This document shows, in pieces, positions 41,954 through 49,881 of a DNA stretch of 64,000 nt. The stretch's first letter is position 1, and every line of letters starts with the position of its first letter. Origin of the DNA: CAZCFB01 sp964511535. GTDB taxonomy: Bacteria; Myxococcota_A; Polyangia; GCA-2747355; CAZCFB01. Both the position numbers and the translations under genes were made by a program. The DNA lies in assembly GCA_964511535.1 (NCBI GenBank), contig CAZEFW010000006.1:58559-122558 (forward strand), read 5' to 3'. The notes under the pieces are model-generated. The model was not told where the DNA came from and did no database searches. It saw only the letters and a list, made by a program, of their open reading frames with translations.

Positions 41954-42868
41954 ATGGCCGCTGGACCGTTGCCCATGACCCATGTTGAGCCAGATTTCGC
42001 CACGCCGTTCCTCGACGCGCTCGAGGCCGCCGGCAGACCGTTCGAAGGAGACGTGGAGCGGCTGACCGCGGCGCTGGCCGAGGTCTGGCGCGGCGCCTGC
42101 GAGCAGCGGGCAGAGCTCAGCGTCTCCCCCGCGTCGTTCATGACCCACCTGGCGGCCTCCGTCGACCCCGACGCACCGGCAGAGGTAGCGGTGGGCCGGA
42201 TCCGCGCGGACGACCTGCTGCTCGCCCTCGCCTGTGGCGAGGGGGTGCCCGCCGCGCTGGCCCGGTTCGAGGCCCAGGTGCTGCCCCGGGTGGAGCCCGC
42301 CCTGGTCCGGCTGCGCATCTCGCCCGAGATGGTGGATGAGGTGAAGCAGACCGTGCGCGCCGAGGTGCTGGTGCGCACCTCGCCGGAGCGCGCGCCCGGC
42401 ATCATGCGCTACTCCGGCCGCGGCAGGCTGGCCAGCTGGCTGCGCATCGTGGCGGTGCGCGCCGCGGGTCGCCTGATGGACCGCAGCCGGCGGGAGGTGC
42501 TGCTCACCGAGAGCGTGCTCGGTGACCTGACGCCCCCGTCGGGAGATCCGGAGCTGGAGTACCTCAAGGGGACCTACCGGGCCCAGTTCCGGGACGCCTT
42601 CAGCGGCGCGCTGACCCAGCTGCCCGACGAGCAGCGCGACCTGCTGTGCCAGCACTACCTCGAGCGGCTCACCATCGACGACCTCGGGGCAGCCCTGGGC
42701 GTGCACCGGGCCACCGCCGCCCGCCGAATCGTGCGCGCCCGGGAGATGCTGCTGCAGGCCACGCGGCAAAACCTGATGCGACAGGTCCGGGTGGGTCAGA
42801 CCGAGTGTGACAGCATCCTGCGGCTCATCGAGAGCCAGCTCATGGTGAGCATCCCCGGGGGGCGCTGA
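41954..42868 (+). CDS. Sigma-70 family factor (Myxococcota kinase-linked type)
   Basis: A protein of about 304 residues. The N-terminal 110 residues are unusual for ECF factors (DALEAAGRPFEGDVERLTAAL, SVSPASFMTHLAASV). Region 2-like helices follow (LLLALACGEGVPAALARF, MRYSGRGRLASWLRIVAVRAAGRLMDRSRRE), with region 4 at about 215-260 (SGALTQLPDEQRDLLCQHYLERLTIDDLGAALGVHRATAARRI). It resembles the multi-copy Myxococcales family of sigma factors paired with Ser/Thr kinases. It is divergent from the giant kinase with only 24 bases between start codons, so promoters overlap the coding ends. ATG 41975 is an alternative; neither has a strong ribosome site. Regulation by phosphorylation is likely but unproven. 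Confidence 0.75.
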   Translation: MAAGPLPMTHVEPDFATPFLDALEAAGRPFEGDVERLTAALAEVWRGACEQRAELSVSPASFMTHLAASVDPDAPAEVAVGRIRADDLLLALACGEGVPAALARFEAQVLPRVEPALVRLRISPEMVDEVKQTVRAEVLVRTSPERAPGIMRYSGRGRLASWLRIVAVRAAGRLMDRSRREVLLTESVLGDLTPPSGDPELEYLKGTYRAQFRDAFSGALTQLPDEQRDLLCQHYLERLTIDDLGAALGVHRATAARRIVRAREMLLQATRQNLMRQVRVGQTECDSILRLIESQLMVSIPGGR

Positions 42869-42876
42869 GGTTCGCC

Positions 42877-45273
42877 TCACGGCGCCCCTCCCGCTGGCCG
42901 TCGCGCGTAGAGCACCCCCTGGCCGTCGGACAGCTCCAGCGTCCCTGCGTCTGTGGGCGCAGCGAGCCCGGGCGAAGCCAGGAGCACGCGCCAGGCGCCC
43001 CCCTGCGCTCCCGGCGCCGCCGCCGGGGTCGCCGGCGCCGGCGCCCCTTGCAGGTTCACCGCGAGCAGCAGCTCCTCGCCGCCGTCGGGAGCGCGGCGCA
43101 AGCCGAGTGCCACCGTGGCAGGGCCGTCGCCCTGCAGCTGCCACAGGCCATCGCCGCGTCGCGGGTCCAGGTCCTGGCGCAGCCACGGGCGCGCGAGCCG
43201 GAGCCGGCGCAGCTCCAGGTTGAACGCAGCCCGGCGCGGCGGCGTGCGCCCCGCGTGCGCCGCGACGTTGCAGTAGCGGTGCAGGTCCGCTTGCCAGGCC
43301 CGGGCCAGGTCCATGAGGAAGGCCCGGTCCACGCGCCGCCCCGACGGCAGCAGCGGCTGCGCCCGCGCCAGCGCCAGCGCCGTCCGGTCCAGGTCCCAGC
43401 CCTGGCGGGGCATCTCCTCCGCCACCGCCGCCAGCAGGCGGCGAGCCCGCACCAGCGAATGGAGCCCCAGCGCCCGAAGCCCGGCGAAGTGGTCGCCGCC
43501 TGCGTACCCCTCCTGGTCCAGGCGCCAGCGCAGGAACCGCGCCTCCTCGGCCATCACCTTCACCGCGTGGCGCCCGTCGGTGTTGCGCACGAAGGTCCAG
43601 GGCGCGCGATGCAGCGCCTGCACGAACTCCATCGGCACGCCTGGCAGGAACCCGTGGGTCAGCAGCCCGGCCGCAGGGTTGTCGTACGCCTCGGCGATGG
43701 CGCCGGGCAGGTCACCCGCCATTTCACGGCCGAGCTCCGCCTCCGGGTCGAGCTGCGCGCCGCGCCGCAAGGTGTCGTGGTTGGCGCAGCCCGTGACCCA
43801 GCCGCTGCCGAGGCGCGCGATCTGATCCACCCTCCACCACTTCTCCCGCCAGAACCCCTGGAGCGCGGGGGTGTTGTGAGCGAAGGTTAGCGGACCCCAC
43901 TGCAGCGCCTGCGGTTGCTGCTGGATCACGTCGCGGTAGGTCGAGGCGGTCTCCCAGTCCTCCCGGGGCCAGGGGCGGCCGTCCTCGAAGATCATCAGCG
44001 GCCGGTAGCGACGGCCGGCCACCAGCTGGACCTGGTCGCCCATGAGCCGCAGGTACGCGTCGTCGTGAACCACCTCGCCCGCGTCATGGTCCCACACCTT
44101 GAAGTCCTGGGCCCCGTCCACGCGCACCCCGTCAGCCCCGAGGTCCACCTTGCGCCGCTGGAGCTCCAGCAGGATGGCCCGCACCACGGGGTGCCCCATG
44201 GCGAGGTCCTGGCCGTACATGTTGGGCCCGGCGAAGAAGCTCCGGGGCAGCAGGCCCAGGGCCTGGTTGTCTGCGTGGCCGAACACGAGGTCGAGGATCA
44301 ACATGGTCGGGCCGGTGGGCAAGTCGTGCAGCGCCGCCGACAGGGCCACCAGCTCGTCGGGGCGGCCGTCCCGGGTGAGGCACGGGTTGACCGCCGCCGA
44401 GCCCGATATGACCGTGTCGTAACCCCAGTTGGTGACGTCAGGCCGGCGCACCGAGACGAGCACCTCCCCGTCGCTGTCGGGCCCGCGCTCCACGTGGAAG
44501 CAGGGGGGGCCTTCCTCCCGCCCGATGGTGGGCTCCACCGGCATGAGCTGCACGGCGTCGAAGCCGGTGAAGTGCTGCTCCTCCGGCGTCAGGGCCTGGT
44601 CCGCGGCGGCTCGCCTGGCCACCGCCTCCAGCCGCTCGCGCAGGGCCGCCAGGGTGCCCTCGGCGGTGGCGGTGGCCACGTGAACCTGCAGGATGTTGGT
44701 CGGCGGGGCGATGCGAACCACCCCATCGGTGGCGGGCGTCCCGGCCAGCCCCCGATAGTAGGGCCGGTCAGGGCGGCGGGCCTGCAGCGCGTCCAGATCG
44801 TACAGCTCGGCCGGGGCGAAGGGACCGTACGGCAGGCTGCAGGCCATGGGATCGTTGAGCAGCCGCTCGCCGCCTCCCTCCTGCCGCAGCCGCAGGCGGT
44901 ACAGGCTGCCAGCACGTGACGGCGTGCCCACATGGGCCCCCTGTACCACCGCCCAGACGAACTCCCCCTGACGCACGGCCGGCACCCTGCACCTGACGAA
45001 CTCGCGTCGCTCCACCCGACGCCGGGGCGGGCATGGGTCCAGCGGCGTGAACAGCTCGATCTCCGGAGCGCCCTTCAGGCCCGGGGCCCAGAAGCCGAAG
45101 GCCACCGAGTCGCGGCCAACCCTCGGCCCCAGGCGGCTCGCCAGCAGCCGCGCCTGGTTGAAGGTGGGCGAAGGGCGCGCCGCGGCGCGGGCCCACGCCA
45201 GCAGCCGCTCGGTCCGTCCGGGACAGAGCGCGGGGGAGGGGTGACCTGAAGAGGAGAGGGCAGGGCTGAGCAT
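42877..45273 (-). CDS. gghA: Probable glucosylglycerol hydrolase (GH13-like)
   Basis: A 798-residue protein in the GH13 alpha-amylase superfamily. Region II reads GVRVDGAQDF with nucleophile Asp386, region III IFEDGRPW with acid Glu430, and region IV CANHDTLRRG with Asp500. The surrounding text (VFGHADNQALGLLPRSFFAGPNMYGQD, MGDQVQLVAG) matches my recollection of glucosylglycerol hydrolases, which split the compatible solute glucosylglycerol into glucose and glycerol. Cytosolic; no signal peptide. ATG 45273 is preferred over GTG 45327 because GGAAG lies 7 bases upstream. It follows tetR on the same strand with an AAAACG palindrome cluster between, so TetR repression is likely. A related GH13 specificity cannot be ruled out. 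Confidence 0.7.
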   Translation of the reverse strand: MLSPALSSSGHPSPALCPGRTERLLAWARAAARPSPTFNQARLLASRLGPRVGRDSVAFGFWAPGLKGAPEIELFTPLDPCPPRRRVERREFVRCRVPAVRQGEFVWAVVQGAHVGTPSRAGSLYRLRLRQEGGGERLLNDPMACSLPYGPFAPAELYDLDALQARRPDRPYYRGLAGTPATDGVVRIAPPTNILQVHVATATAEGTLAALRERLEAVARRAAADQALTPEEQHFTGFDAVQLMPVEPTIGREEGPPCFHVERGPDSDGEVLVSVRRPDVTNWGYDTVISGSAAVNPCLTRDGRPDELVALSAALHDLPTGPTMLILDLVFGHADNQALGLLPRSFFAGPNMYGQDLAMGHPVVRAILLELQRRKVDLGADGVRVDGAQDFKVWDHDAGEVVHDDAYLRLMGDQVQLVAGRRYRPLMIFEDGRPWPREDWETASTYRDVIQQQPQALQWGPLTFAHNTPALQGFWREKWWRVDQIARLGSGWVTGCANHDTLRRGAQLDPEAELGREMAGDLPGAIAEAYDNPAAGLLTHGFLPGVPMEFVQALHRAPWTFVRNTDGRHAVKVMAEEARFLRWRLDQEGYAGGDHFAGLRALGLHSLVRARRLLAAVAEEMPRQGWDLDRTALALARAQPLLPSGRRVDRAFLMDLARAWQADLHRYCNVAAHAGRTPPRRAAFNLELRRLRLARPWLRQDLDPRRGDGLWQLQGDGPATVALGLRRAPDGGEELLLAVNLQGAPAPATPAAAPGAQGGAWRVLLASPGLAAPTDAGTLELSDGQGVLYARRPAGGAP

Positions 45274-45348
45274 GTGAGCGCTTCCGCTTGTGAGTTGCGC
45301 GTTTTTGGAGTGCAAGCCACATGCCACGGCGGAATCTCAGCGCGCCAT

Positions 45349-45390
45349 ATAAAACGAACCGCTGCTCGTAAAACCGAGTAAGCGTTTTAT
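45349..45390. promoter_or_regulatory. Operator-like cluster between tetR and gghA
   Basis: Within 42 bases lie ATAAAACG (45349-45356), CTCG/CGAG arms, AAAAC-N9-GTTTT and CGTTTTAT (45383-45390). The outer arms ATAAAACG and CGTTTTAT are exact complements. The cluster lies about 76 bases before the gghA start and reaches the tetR stop codon. It looks like one or two TetR operators controlling gghA. Confidence 0.5.
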
Positions 45391-45995
45391 TTGTCCGGGG
45401 AGAGGCCTCGCACCAGCATCGGGATCAGGTTGGCGACATAGGCCATGGTGTCGATGTCGGGCTCGATGACTTTCTGGGCCTTGTACCCCTCGAACACGGT
45501 GAAGAGCATGCGCGCCACCTGCTCGGGCTCCATGGCCGGGTCCAGCTCTCCGCGTTTCTGCGCCCGGGTCACGAACCGCTTGAGCCCGGCGAGGAGGTAG
45601 CGCACCTCGCTGGCGAAGGCGTCGGCCACGCGCTTGTCCCGCAACGCCTCGGCGTGGAACACCACCGTGGTGCGCATGCGCAGCTGGTATTCCGGGTCGT
45701 CCAGCCTCGCGAAGGTCACCTGGGCCACGGCCCTGAAGGCGGTGAGCATGTCGCCGGAGTTGTCCAGGGCCTCGATGATCTCGTCGATGTCCTGGGTTGT
45801 GGTCTCGATCACCGCCTGCAGGATCTCGTACTTGCCCTTGAAGTAGCCGTAGATGGCGCCCGGGCTCAGGTCCGCCTCCTTGCAGATGTCCTGGATGGTG
45901 CTGGAGTGGTACCCCTTCTGGGCGAAGCAGGCGGTGGCCGCGTCGATGATCTGTTTGCGGCGCGCCTGGACATGGGCTTCGGTGACCTTGGGCAT
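45387..45995 (-). CDS. TetR/AcrR-family transcriptional regulator
   Basis: A 202-residue regulator. Residues 10-56 form the classic TetR helix-turn-helix (RRKQIIDAATACFAQKGYHS, TIQDICKEADLSPGAIYGYFKGKYEIL). The C-terminal ligand domain is helical (ALDNSGDMLTAFRAVAQVTF, RVADAFASEVRYLLAGLKRF). Ligand unknown; the downstream glucosylglycerol hydrolase gene suggests a sugar or osmotic cue, or a fatty acid as in related regulators. AGGAG precedes the ATG. Palindromic AAAACG/CGTTTT sites lie on both sides, consistent with autoregulation. Confidence 0.88.
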   Translation of the reverse strand: MPKVTEAHVQARRKQIIDAATACFAQKGYHSSTIQDICKEADLSPGAIYGYFKGKYEILQAVIETTTQDIDEIIEALDNSGDMLTAFRAVAQVTFARLDDPEYQLRMRTTVVFHAEALRDKRVADAFASEVRYLLAGLKRFVTRAQKRGELDPAMEPEQVARMLFTVFEGYKAQKVIEPDIDTMAYVANLIPMLVRGLSPDK

Positions 45996-46040
45996 CTCGT
46001 TCTCCTCTCACACGTTGGCGTTATCGCTCTTAATTAAACA

Positions 46041-46062
46041 CGAACAGCCGTTTTATAAAACG
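46041..46062. promoter_or_regulatory. Operator-like palindrome upstream of tetR
   Basis: CGTTTTATAAAACG (46049-46062) is a perfect 14-bp palindrome, preceded by CGAACAGC. It lies about 54 bases upstream of the tetR ATG and about 180 bases upstream of the PldB-like gene (46239, opposite strand), so it could serve both. Same motif family as at 86-111 and 45349-45390. Confidence 0.55.
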
Positions 46063-46238
46063 AATGGCCACAATTTTTTCGGCAACTAGATTGGCCGCTG
46101 CCGTGTTGGAAAATCGGCCACCCGGTCAGCCACTGATGACAGATGTCCGCGGCCAAAGGGGGCCGGCGGGCAGGCCCAGGCCTCGCGGAGTGGCTGGCAT
46201 GGCCGTTGCTTTTCTCCCCGGAGAACTCAGGAGCGACC

Positions 46239-47582
46239 ATGGCCATGAACGAAAGAAAAAGAATCCCCGTTATGATTTGCCTGCTCACGCTGGCCTGCGC
46301 CTGCAGCGCCAGCGGACGCTACGACGGCGACGGCACGCCCCAGCCCTGGGCCGACCCTGCGGCCGCCCACGAGGCGGCGGCCCTCACCTTCATCGCGCCC
46401 CTGACGGGCAGCTCCCACCCCGCAGCGGTGCGCTTCAAGGTCAGCGCGCCAGTGGGCACCGCGCGGGTGGATTACTGGGCCGGTCCGTGGCAGCTCGGCA
46501 GCTCCGGCGATGCCAGCGCCGGCTACGGGATCAAATATGTCTTCACCGTGCAGGGCCAGCGCACCGTCACTGCCCGGGCATACGACTTCGACGGTGCGCA
46601 GCTCGCGGCCACCTCCGTGGGGTTCCTCGTCCAGGCCGCCACGGAGACGCCCCAAACCCCGGCCCAGAAACACGCGGCGGTGGCCGACCTGCTCAAGAAG
46701 AAGCACAAGACCATGACCGGCAAGGGCGGCTGCACCATCGCCCACGCCTCCCTGGCGGGCAAGCCGGGCAAGCCGGCCCTGGTGATCCTCCCGGGCCGCA
46801 CCGAGCCGTACCTCAAGTACTACGAGCTGGCTTATGACCTGCGCGCGCTGGGCCACCCGATCTACCTGATGGACCACCGGGGCCAGGGCAAGTCCTGCCG
46901 GATGCTGTCGGATCGCCAGCGCGGCCACGTGGAGGATTTCTTCGACTACATGCACGACCTGCGCTCCTTGCTCTCGTCGGTGGTGCGCCCGGCAGGCCAC
47001 AAGAAGGTGATCCTGCTGGGGCACTCCATGGGCGGCGCCGTGGCCACGCTGCTGGCCCAGCGCTACCCCGCTGAGGTGCACGGGCTGGTGCTCTCCTCCC
47101 CCATGCTGCGCATCGACACCGGCAACCTGGCCGAGTGGGTGGCCCACTCCGCGGCCAACGCCAACTGCCTGATGGGCAAGGGCGGCGACTACGCTCCGGG
47201 GCAGAAGCCGTACAACCCGGCCGCGACCTTCTCGGCCAACCAGGTGACCCACAGCGCCGAGCGGTTCGCCCTGTACAAGCAGGTCCTGGCGGCCAACAGC
47301 AGCCTCGCCGTGGGGGGCGCCACCAACCGCTGGGTCAAGGAGGCGCTTGAGGAGACCTGGGACATGCAGAAGAAGGGCAGCAAGATCAAGGCGAAGGTGC
47401 TGATGCTGCAGGCGGGGGAGGACAGGGTGGTGAAGAACTCCGGCCAGGACAGGGTGTGCGCGGCGGCCCCGTCCTGCAAGAAGCTCGTCTTCGCCGGCGC
47501 CTACCACGAGCTCCTGATGGAGCGGGACGTCATCCGGGACGCGGCCCTCAAGTCGATCAAGGCGTTCCTCGGGACCCTGTGA
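46239..47582 (+). CDS. PldB-like alpha/beta-hydrolase lipoprotein
   Basis: A 447-residue putative lipoprotein (LTLACAC) with an N-terminal beta-sandwich (TFIAPLTGSSHPAAVRFKVSAPVGTARV) and a C-terminal alpha/beta-hydrolase. The nucleophile elbow is GHSMG with Ser263; the preceding text LMDHRGQGKSCRMLSDRQRGHVEDFFDYM and later VTHSAERFALYKQVLAANSSLAVGGATNRWV follow lysophospholipase L2 (PldB) closely. Acid and His candidates lie in LQAGEDRVV and GAYHELL. It probably hydrolyses lysophospholipids or monoacylglycerols in the envelope. ATG 46239 follows AGGAG; the longer frame upstream is rejected. Divergent from tetR with a shared 243-base region. Confidence 0.78.
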   Translation: MAMNERKRIPVMICLLTLACACSASGRYDGDGTPQPWADPAAAHEAAALTFIAPLTGSSHPAAVRFKVSAPVGTARVDYWAGPWQLGSSGDASAGYGIKYVFTVQGQRTVTARAYDFDGAQLAATSVGFLVQAATETPQTPAQKHAAVADLLKKKHKTMTGKGGCTIAHASLAGKPGKPALVILPGRTEPYLKYYELAYDLRALGHPIYLMDHRGQGKSCRMLSDRQRGHVEDFFDYMHDLRSLLSSVVRPAGHKKVILLGHSMGGAVATLLAQRYPAEVHGLVLSSPMLRIDTGNLAEWVAHSAANANCLMGKGGDYAPGQKPYNPAATFSANQVTHSAERFALYKQVLAANSSLAVGGATNRWVKEALEETWDMQKKGSKIKAKVLMLQAGEDRVVKNSGQDRVCAAAPSCKKLVFAGAYHELLMERDVIRDAALKSIKAFLGTL

Positions 47583-47639
47583 TTATTTGGCCCGGAGGCT
47601 GCGACAAATCTCCCTCACCCACCACCTAACCTGATAGCA

Positions 47640-47656
47640 GCGGGCGCGCTGCCCGC
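47640..47656 (+). terminator. Hairpin between the hydrolase and CpeT-family genes
   Basis: GCGGGC and GCCCGC pair around a 5-base loop, 58 bases after the hydrolase stop and 14 bases before the next start codon. It could be a weak terminator or a 5-prime hairpin near the ribosome site of the next gene. Confidence 0.3.
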
Positions 47657-47670
47657 GCACTGGAGGCACC

Positions 47671-48420
47671 ATGACCATGCGAACCCTGTCCCTGACCCTG
47701 GCGATGATCCTGGCCTTTGCAGGCTGCTCCGATGACGACACCAGCCCGGGAGCTGACACCGGCGCGGTCCTGGACGGCGCGGCGGCCGACGCCGGCGCGC
47801 CCGACTCTGGCAACAAGCCCGACGCCGGCTCCTCCGCGGCCCAGCTGCGGCAGCTGGCGGCCTGGATGACCGGCGGCTTCTCCAGCGCGGCCCAGTCCAA
47901 GGCCGACGCCACCTACTACGACATCACCCTGGTGATGAAGCGCATCTGGAAGGGCAGCAACAAGCCCGGCTACTGGCTGTACGTGGAGCAGTCGGTCACC
48001 GGATCGCAGCCCTACCGCCAGCGGGTCTACTACCTCGAGGCGTCGGCCGCGGGGAAGCTCACCAGCCATGTCTACGACTTCAAGAACGCCGCGGACAAGG
48101 CCGCGGCCATCGGCGCGTGGAAGGACGCGGACCCGCTCAAGTCCCTGGACGAGACGGCGCTGACCCTCAAGAGCGGCTGCGGCGTGATCCTGGGCTGGGA
48201 CGCGGCCAACAAGAAGTTCACCGGGGCCACCGACGGCAAGAAGTGCGCCTCCTCCCTGTCGGGCGCCAGCTACGCCACGTCGAAGGTGGACGTGACGGCC
48301 AGGAAGCTCACCTCCTGGGATCAGGGCTTCGACAGCAGCGACGCCCAGGTGTGGGGCGCGGTCAAGGGGCCTTACGCGTTCGACCTGATCAAGGACATGG
48401 ACACCGATCTGGATCGGTAG
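47671..48420 (+). CDS. CpcT/CpeT-family lipoprotein
   Basis: A 249-residue lipoprotein (lipobox LAFAGC) with an Asp/Gly/Ala linker. Residues about 55-245 follow the CpcT/CpeT chromophore-lyase fold: QLAAWMTGGFSSAAQSKAD, KPGYWLYVEQSV, PYRQRVYYLE, GCGVILGWDAANKKFTGATDGKKC, and the final VWGAVKGPYAFDL. In cyanobacteria and cryptophytes such proteins attach bilins to phycobiliproteins. No phycobiliprotein is visible here and the lipid anchor would place it outside the cytoplasm, so a different ligand or substrate is likely. ATG 47671 follows GGAGGCACC. Confidence 0.7.
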   Translation: MTMRTLSLTLAMILAFAGCSDDDTSPGADTGAVLDGAAADAGAPDSGNKPDAGSSAAQLRQLAAWMTGGFSSAAQSKADATYYDITLVMKRIWKGSNKPGYWLYVEQSVTGSQPYRQRVYYLEASAAGKLTSHVYDFKNAADKAAAIGAWKDADPLKSLDETALTLKSGCGVILGWDAANKKFTGATDGKKCASSLSGASYATSKVDVTARKLTSWDQGFDSSDAQVWGAVKGPYAFDLIKDMDTDLDR

Positions 48421-48448
48421 CCCTCACCTCTCGGAGCAGGAGCGAAAC

Positions 48449-49876
48449 ATGGGAACGAAGCTGGCGGCGGTGGCCGTGGGCCTGGCCGCGGTCTGGGCCG
48501 TTGCGTGCAGCGACGATGGCGGACCGGCAAGCGTACCCGACCAGGGCGCCGCAAAGAAGGACGGAGCGGCAGCTGTGGACGGACCGGTCCCCGACAGGGC
48601 GCTCGAGGCCGACGCCGCGGGGAGCAAGCCAGACGGCAAGGGCGGCAAAATCGACGCGGCCGCCACCAAGCCCGACGCGGCGGGGACCAAGCAGCTGACC
48701 TTCGTGCAGCAGGTCATCGATCCTTCGCCCCAGAAGCCGGCGTTCATCACCGCGGCGGACCTGGACGGCGACGGCAAGCCGGAGCTGGTGGTGTCGGCCT
48801 TCGCCGCCTCCAGCCCCCTGGGCAACGGCCTGGTCAACCGCTACTCCCCCAAGGGCGGGGCAGGAGGCTGGAGCAAGACCGCGCTGCTGGCCCAGAGCGC
48901 AGGGGTGAAGTTCCCCAACCGGGTGAGCGCCGCGGACGTGGACGGGGACAAGGACCTCGACCTGATCCTGCCGTACGGGTTTTTGGCCTGCGTGCCGCTG
49001 TCCTGCGGCGGGCTGGCCTGGCTGGAGCAGACCAAGGCCGGCTTCAAGCGCCACGACGTGGTTAAAAACGGCCACCCGCTGTTCTTCCACCACGCCGAGC
49101 TGGCCGACGTCACCGGCGACGGGGTGAAGGACCTGGTCACCGTGGGCGAGGCCAAGCCGCTGCTCGGCGCGGCCAAGGCGGAGGCGCGCATCTACCCTGG
49201 CGACCCGAAGTTGGCGGCGCGCTTCAAGTCCACGCCCATCAAGGTGGGCGCCGGCCTGGGCAGCTTCCCCACGGTGGTGGACCTGGACGGGGACAATGAC
49301 CTCGACATCGTCTCGGCCCAGTACTTCGTCAAGGGCGAGTCCGCGGCATGGATGGAGCGCACGGCCACGGGCTGGACAAAGCGGATCATCGACAAGCTGT
49401 CGGGCCCGTCGATCCAGCTCTCCCTGGTGCCCGGCCTGCTGGGCAAGGGCAAGGCGAGCTGGGTGCTGGCCAACCACACCAACACCAAGGACAGCGCCGC
49501 GGCCCCCGAGTCGGCGGTGTACTTGCTGACGCCGGGCAAGGACCCGCGCCAGCCCTGGGCGCGCAAGAAGCTCTCGGCCGGCATCATGTCGCGCAAGTCG
49601 CCCATGTTCGGCCCCCAGGGCGCGCCGGGGGTCTTCTCCTGGGGCGATCTCGACGGCGACAAGGACCTCGACCTGCTGGTCTCCGGCGACGGCGACCCGA
49701 ACATCTACTGGCTGGAGCAGCGGCCCGGCGGCGCCTTCGCCACCCACGTGCTGGCCAAGGACCTGCCCCAGAGCGGCGTGGCCGCCGCGGACCTGGACGG
49801 CGACGGCAAGGCCGAGGCCATCGTCGGCTCCTACGAGAAGAACAAGCTGCTGCTGTTCAGGGCCGTCTACAAGTAG
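48449..49876 (+). CDS. FG-GAP/VCBS repeat lipoprotein
   Basis: A 475-residue lipoprotein (lipobox AVAC) with a Lys/Asp/Ala-rich linker. From about residue 90 to the end it is made of FG-GAP-like blades with calcium-loop motifs: ADLDGDGKPELVV, ADVDGDKDLDLIL, DVTGDGVKDLV, DLDGDNDLDIV, DLDGDKDLDLLV, ADLDGDGKAEAIV. Six to seven blades suggest one complete propeller with no extra domain. It lacks the WNQHTYH block and CARDB of the other paralogues. Only 28 bases after the CpeT-family gene on the same strand, so the two are probably co-expressed. Confidence 0.75.
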   Translation: MGTKLAAVAVGLAAVWAVACSDDGGPASVPDQGAAKKDGAAAVDGPVPDRALEADAAGSKPDGKGGKIDAAATKPDAAGTKQLTFVQQVIDPSPQKPAFITAADLDGDGKPELVVSAFAASSPLGNGLVNRYSPKGGAGGWSKTALLAQSAGVKFPNRVSAADVDGDKDLDLILPYGFLACVPLSCGGLAWLEQTKAGFKRHDVVKNGHPLFFHHAELADVTGDGVKDLVTVGEAKPLLGAAKAEARIYPGDPKLAARFKSTPIKVGAGLGSFPTVVDLDGDNDLDIVSAQYFVKGESAAWMERTATGWTKRIIDKLSGPSIQLSLVPGLLGKGKASWVLANHTNTKDSAAAPESAVYLLTPGKDPRQPWARKKLSAGIMSRKSPMFGPQGAPGVFSWGDLDGDKDLDLLVSGDGDPNIYWLEQRPGGAFATHVLAKDLPQSGVAAADLDGDGKAEAIVGSYEKNKLLLFRAVYK

Positions 49877-49881
49877 CCGCG

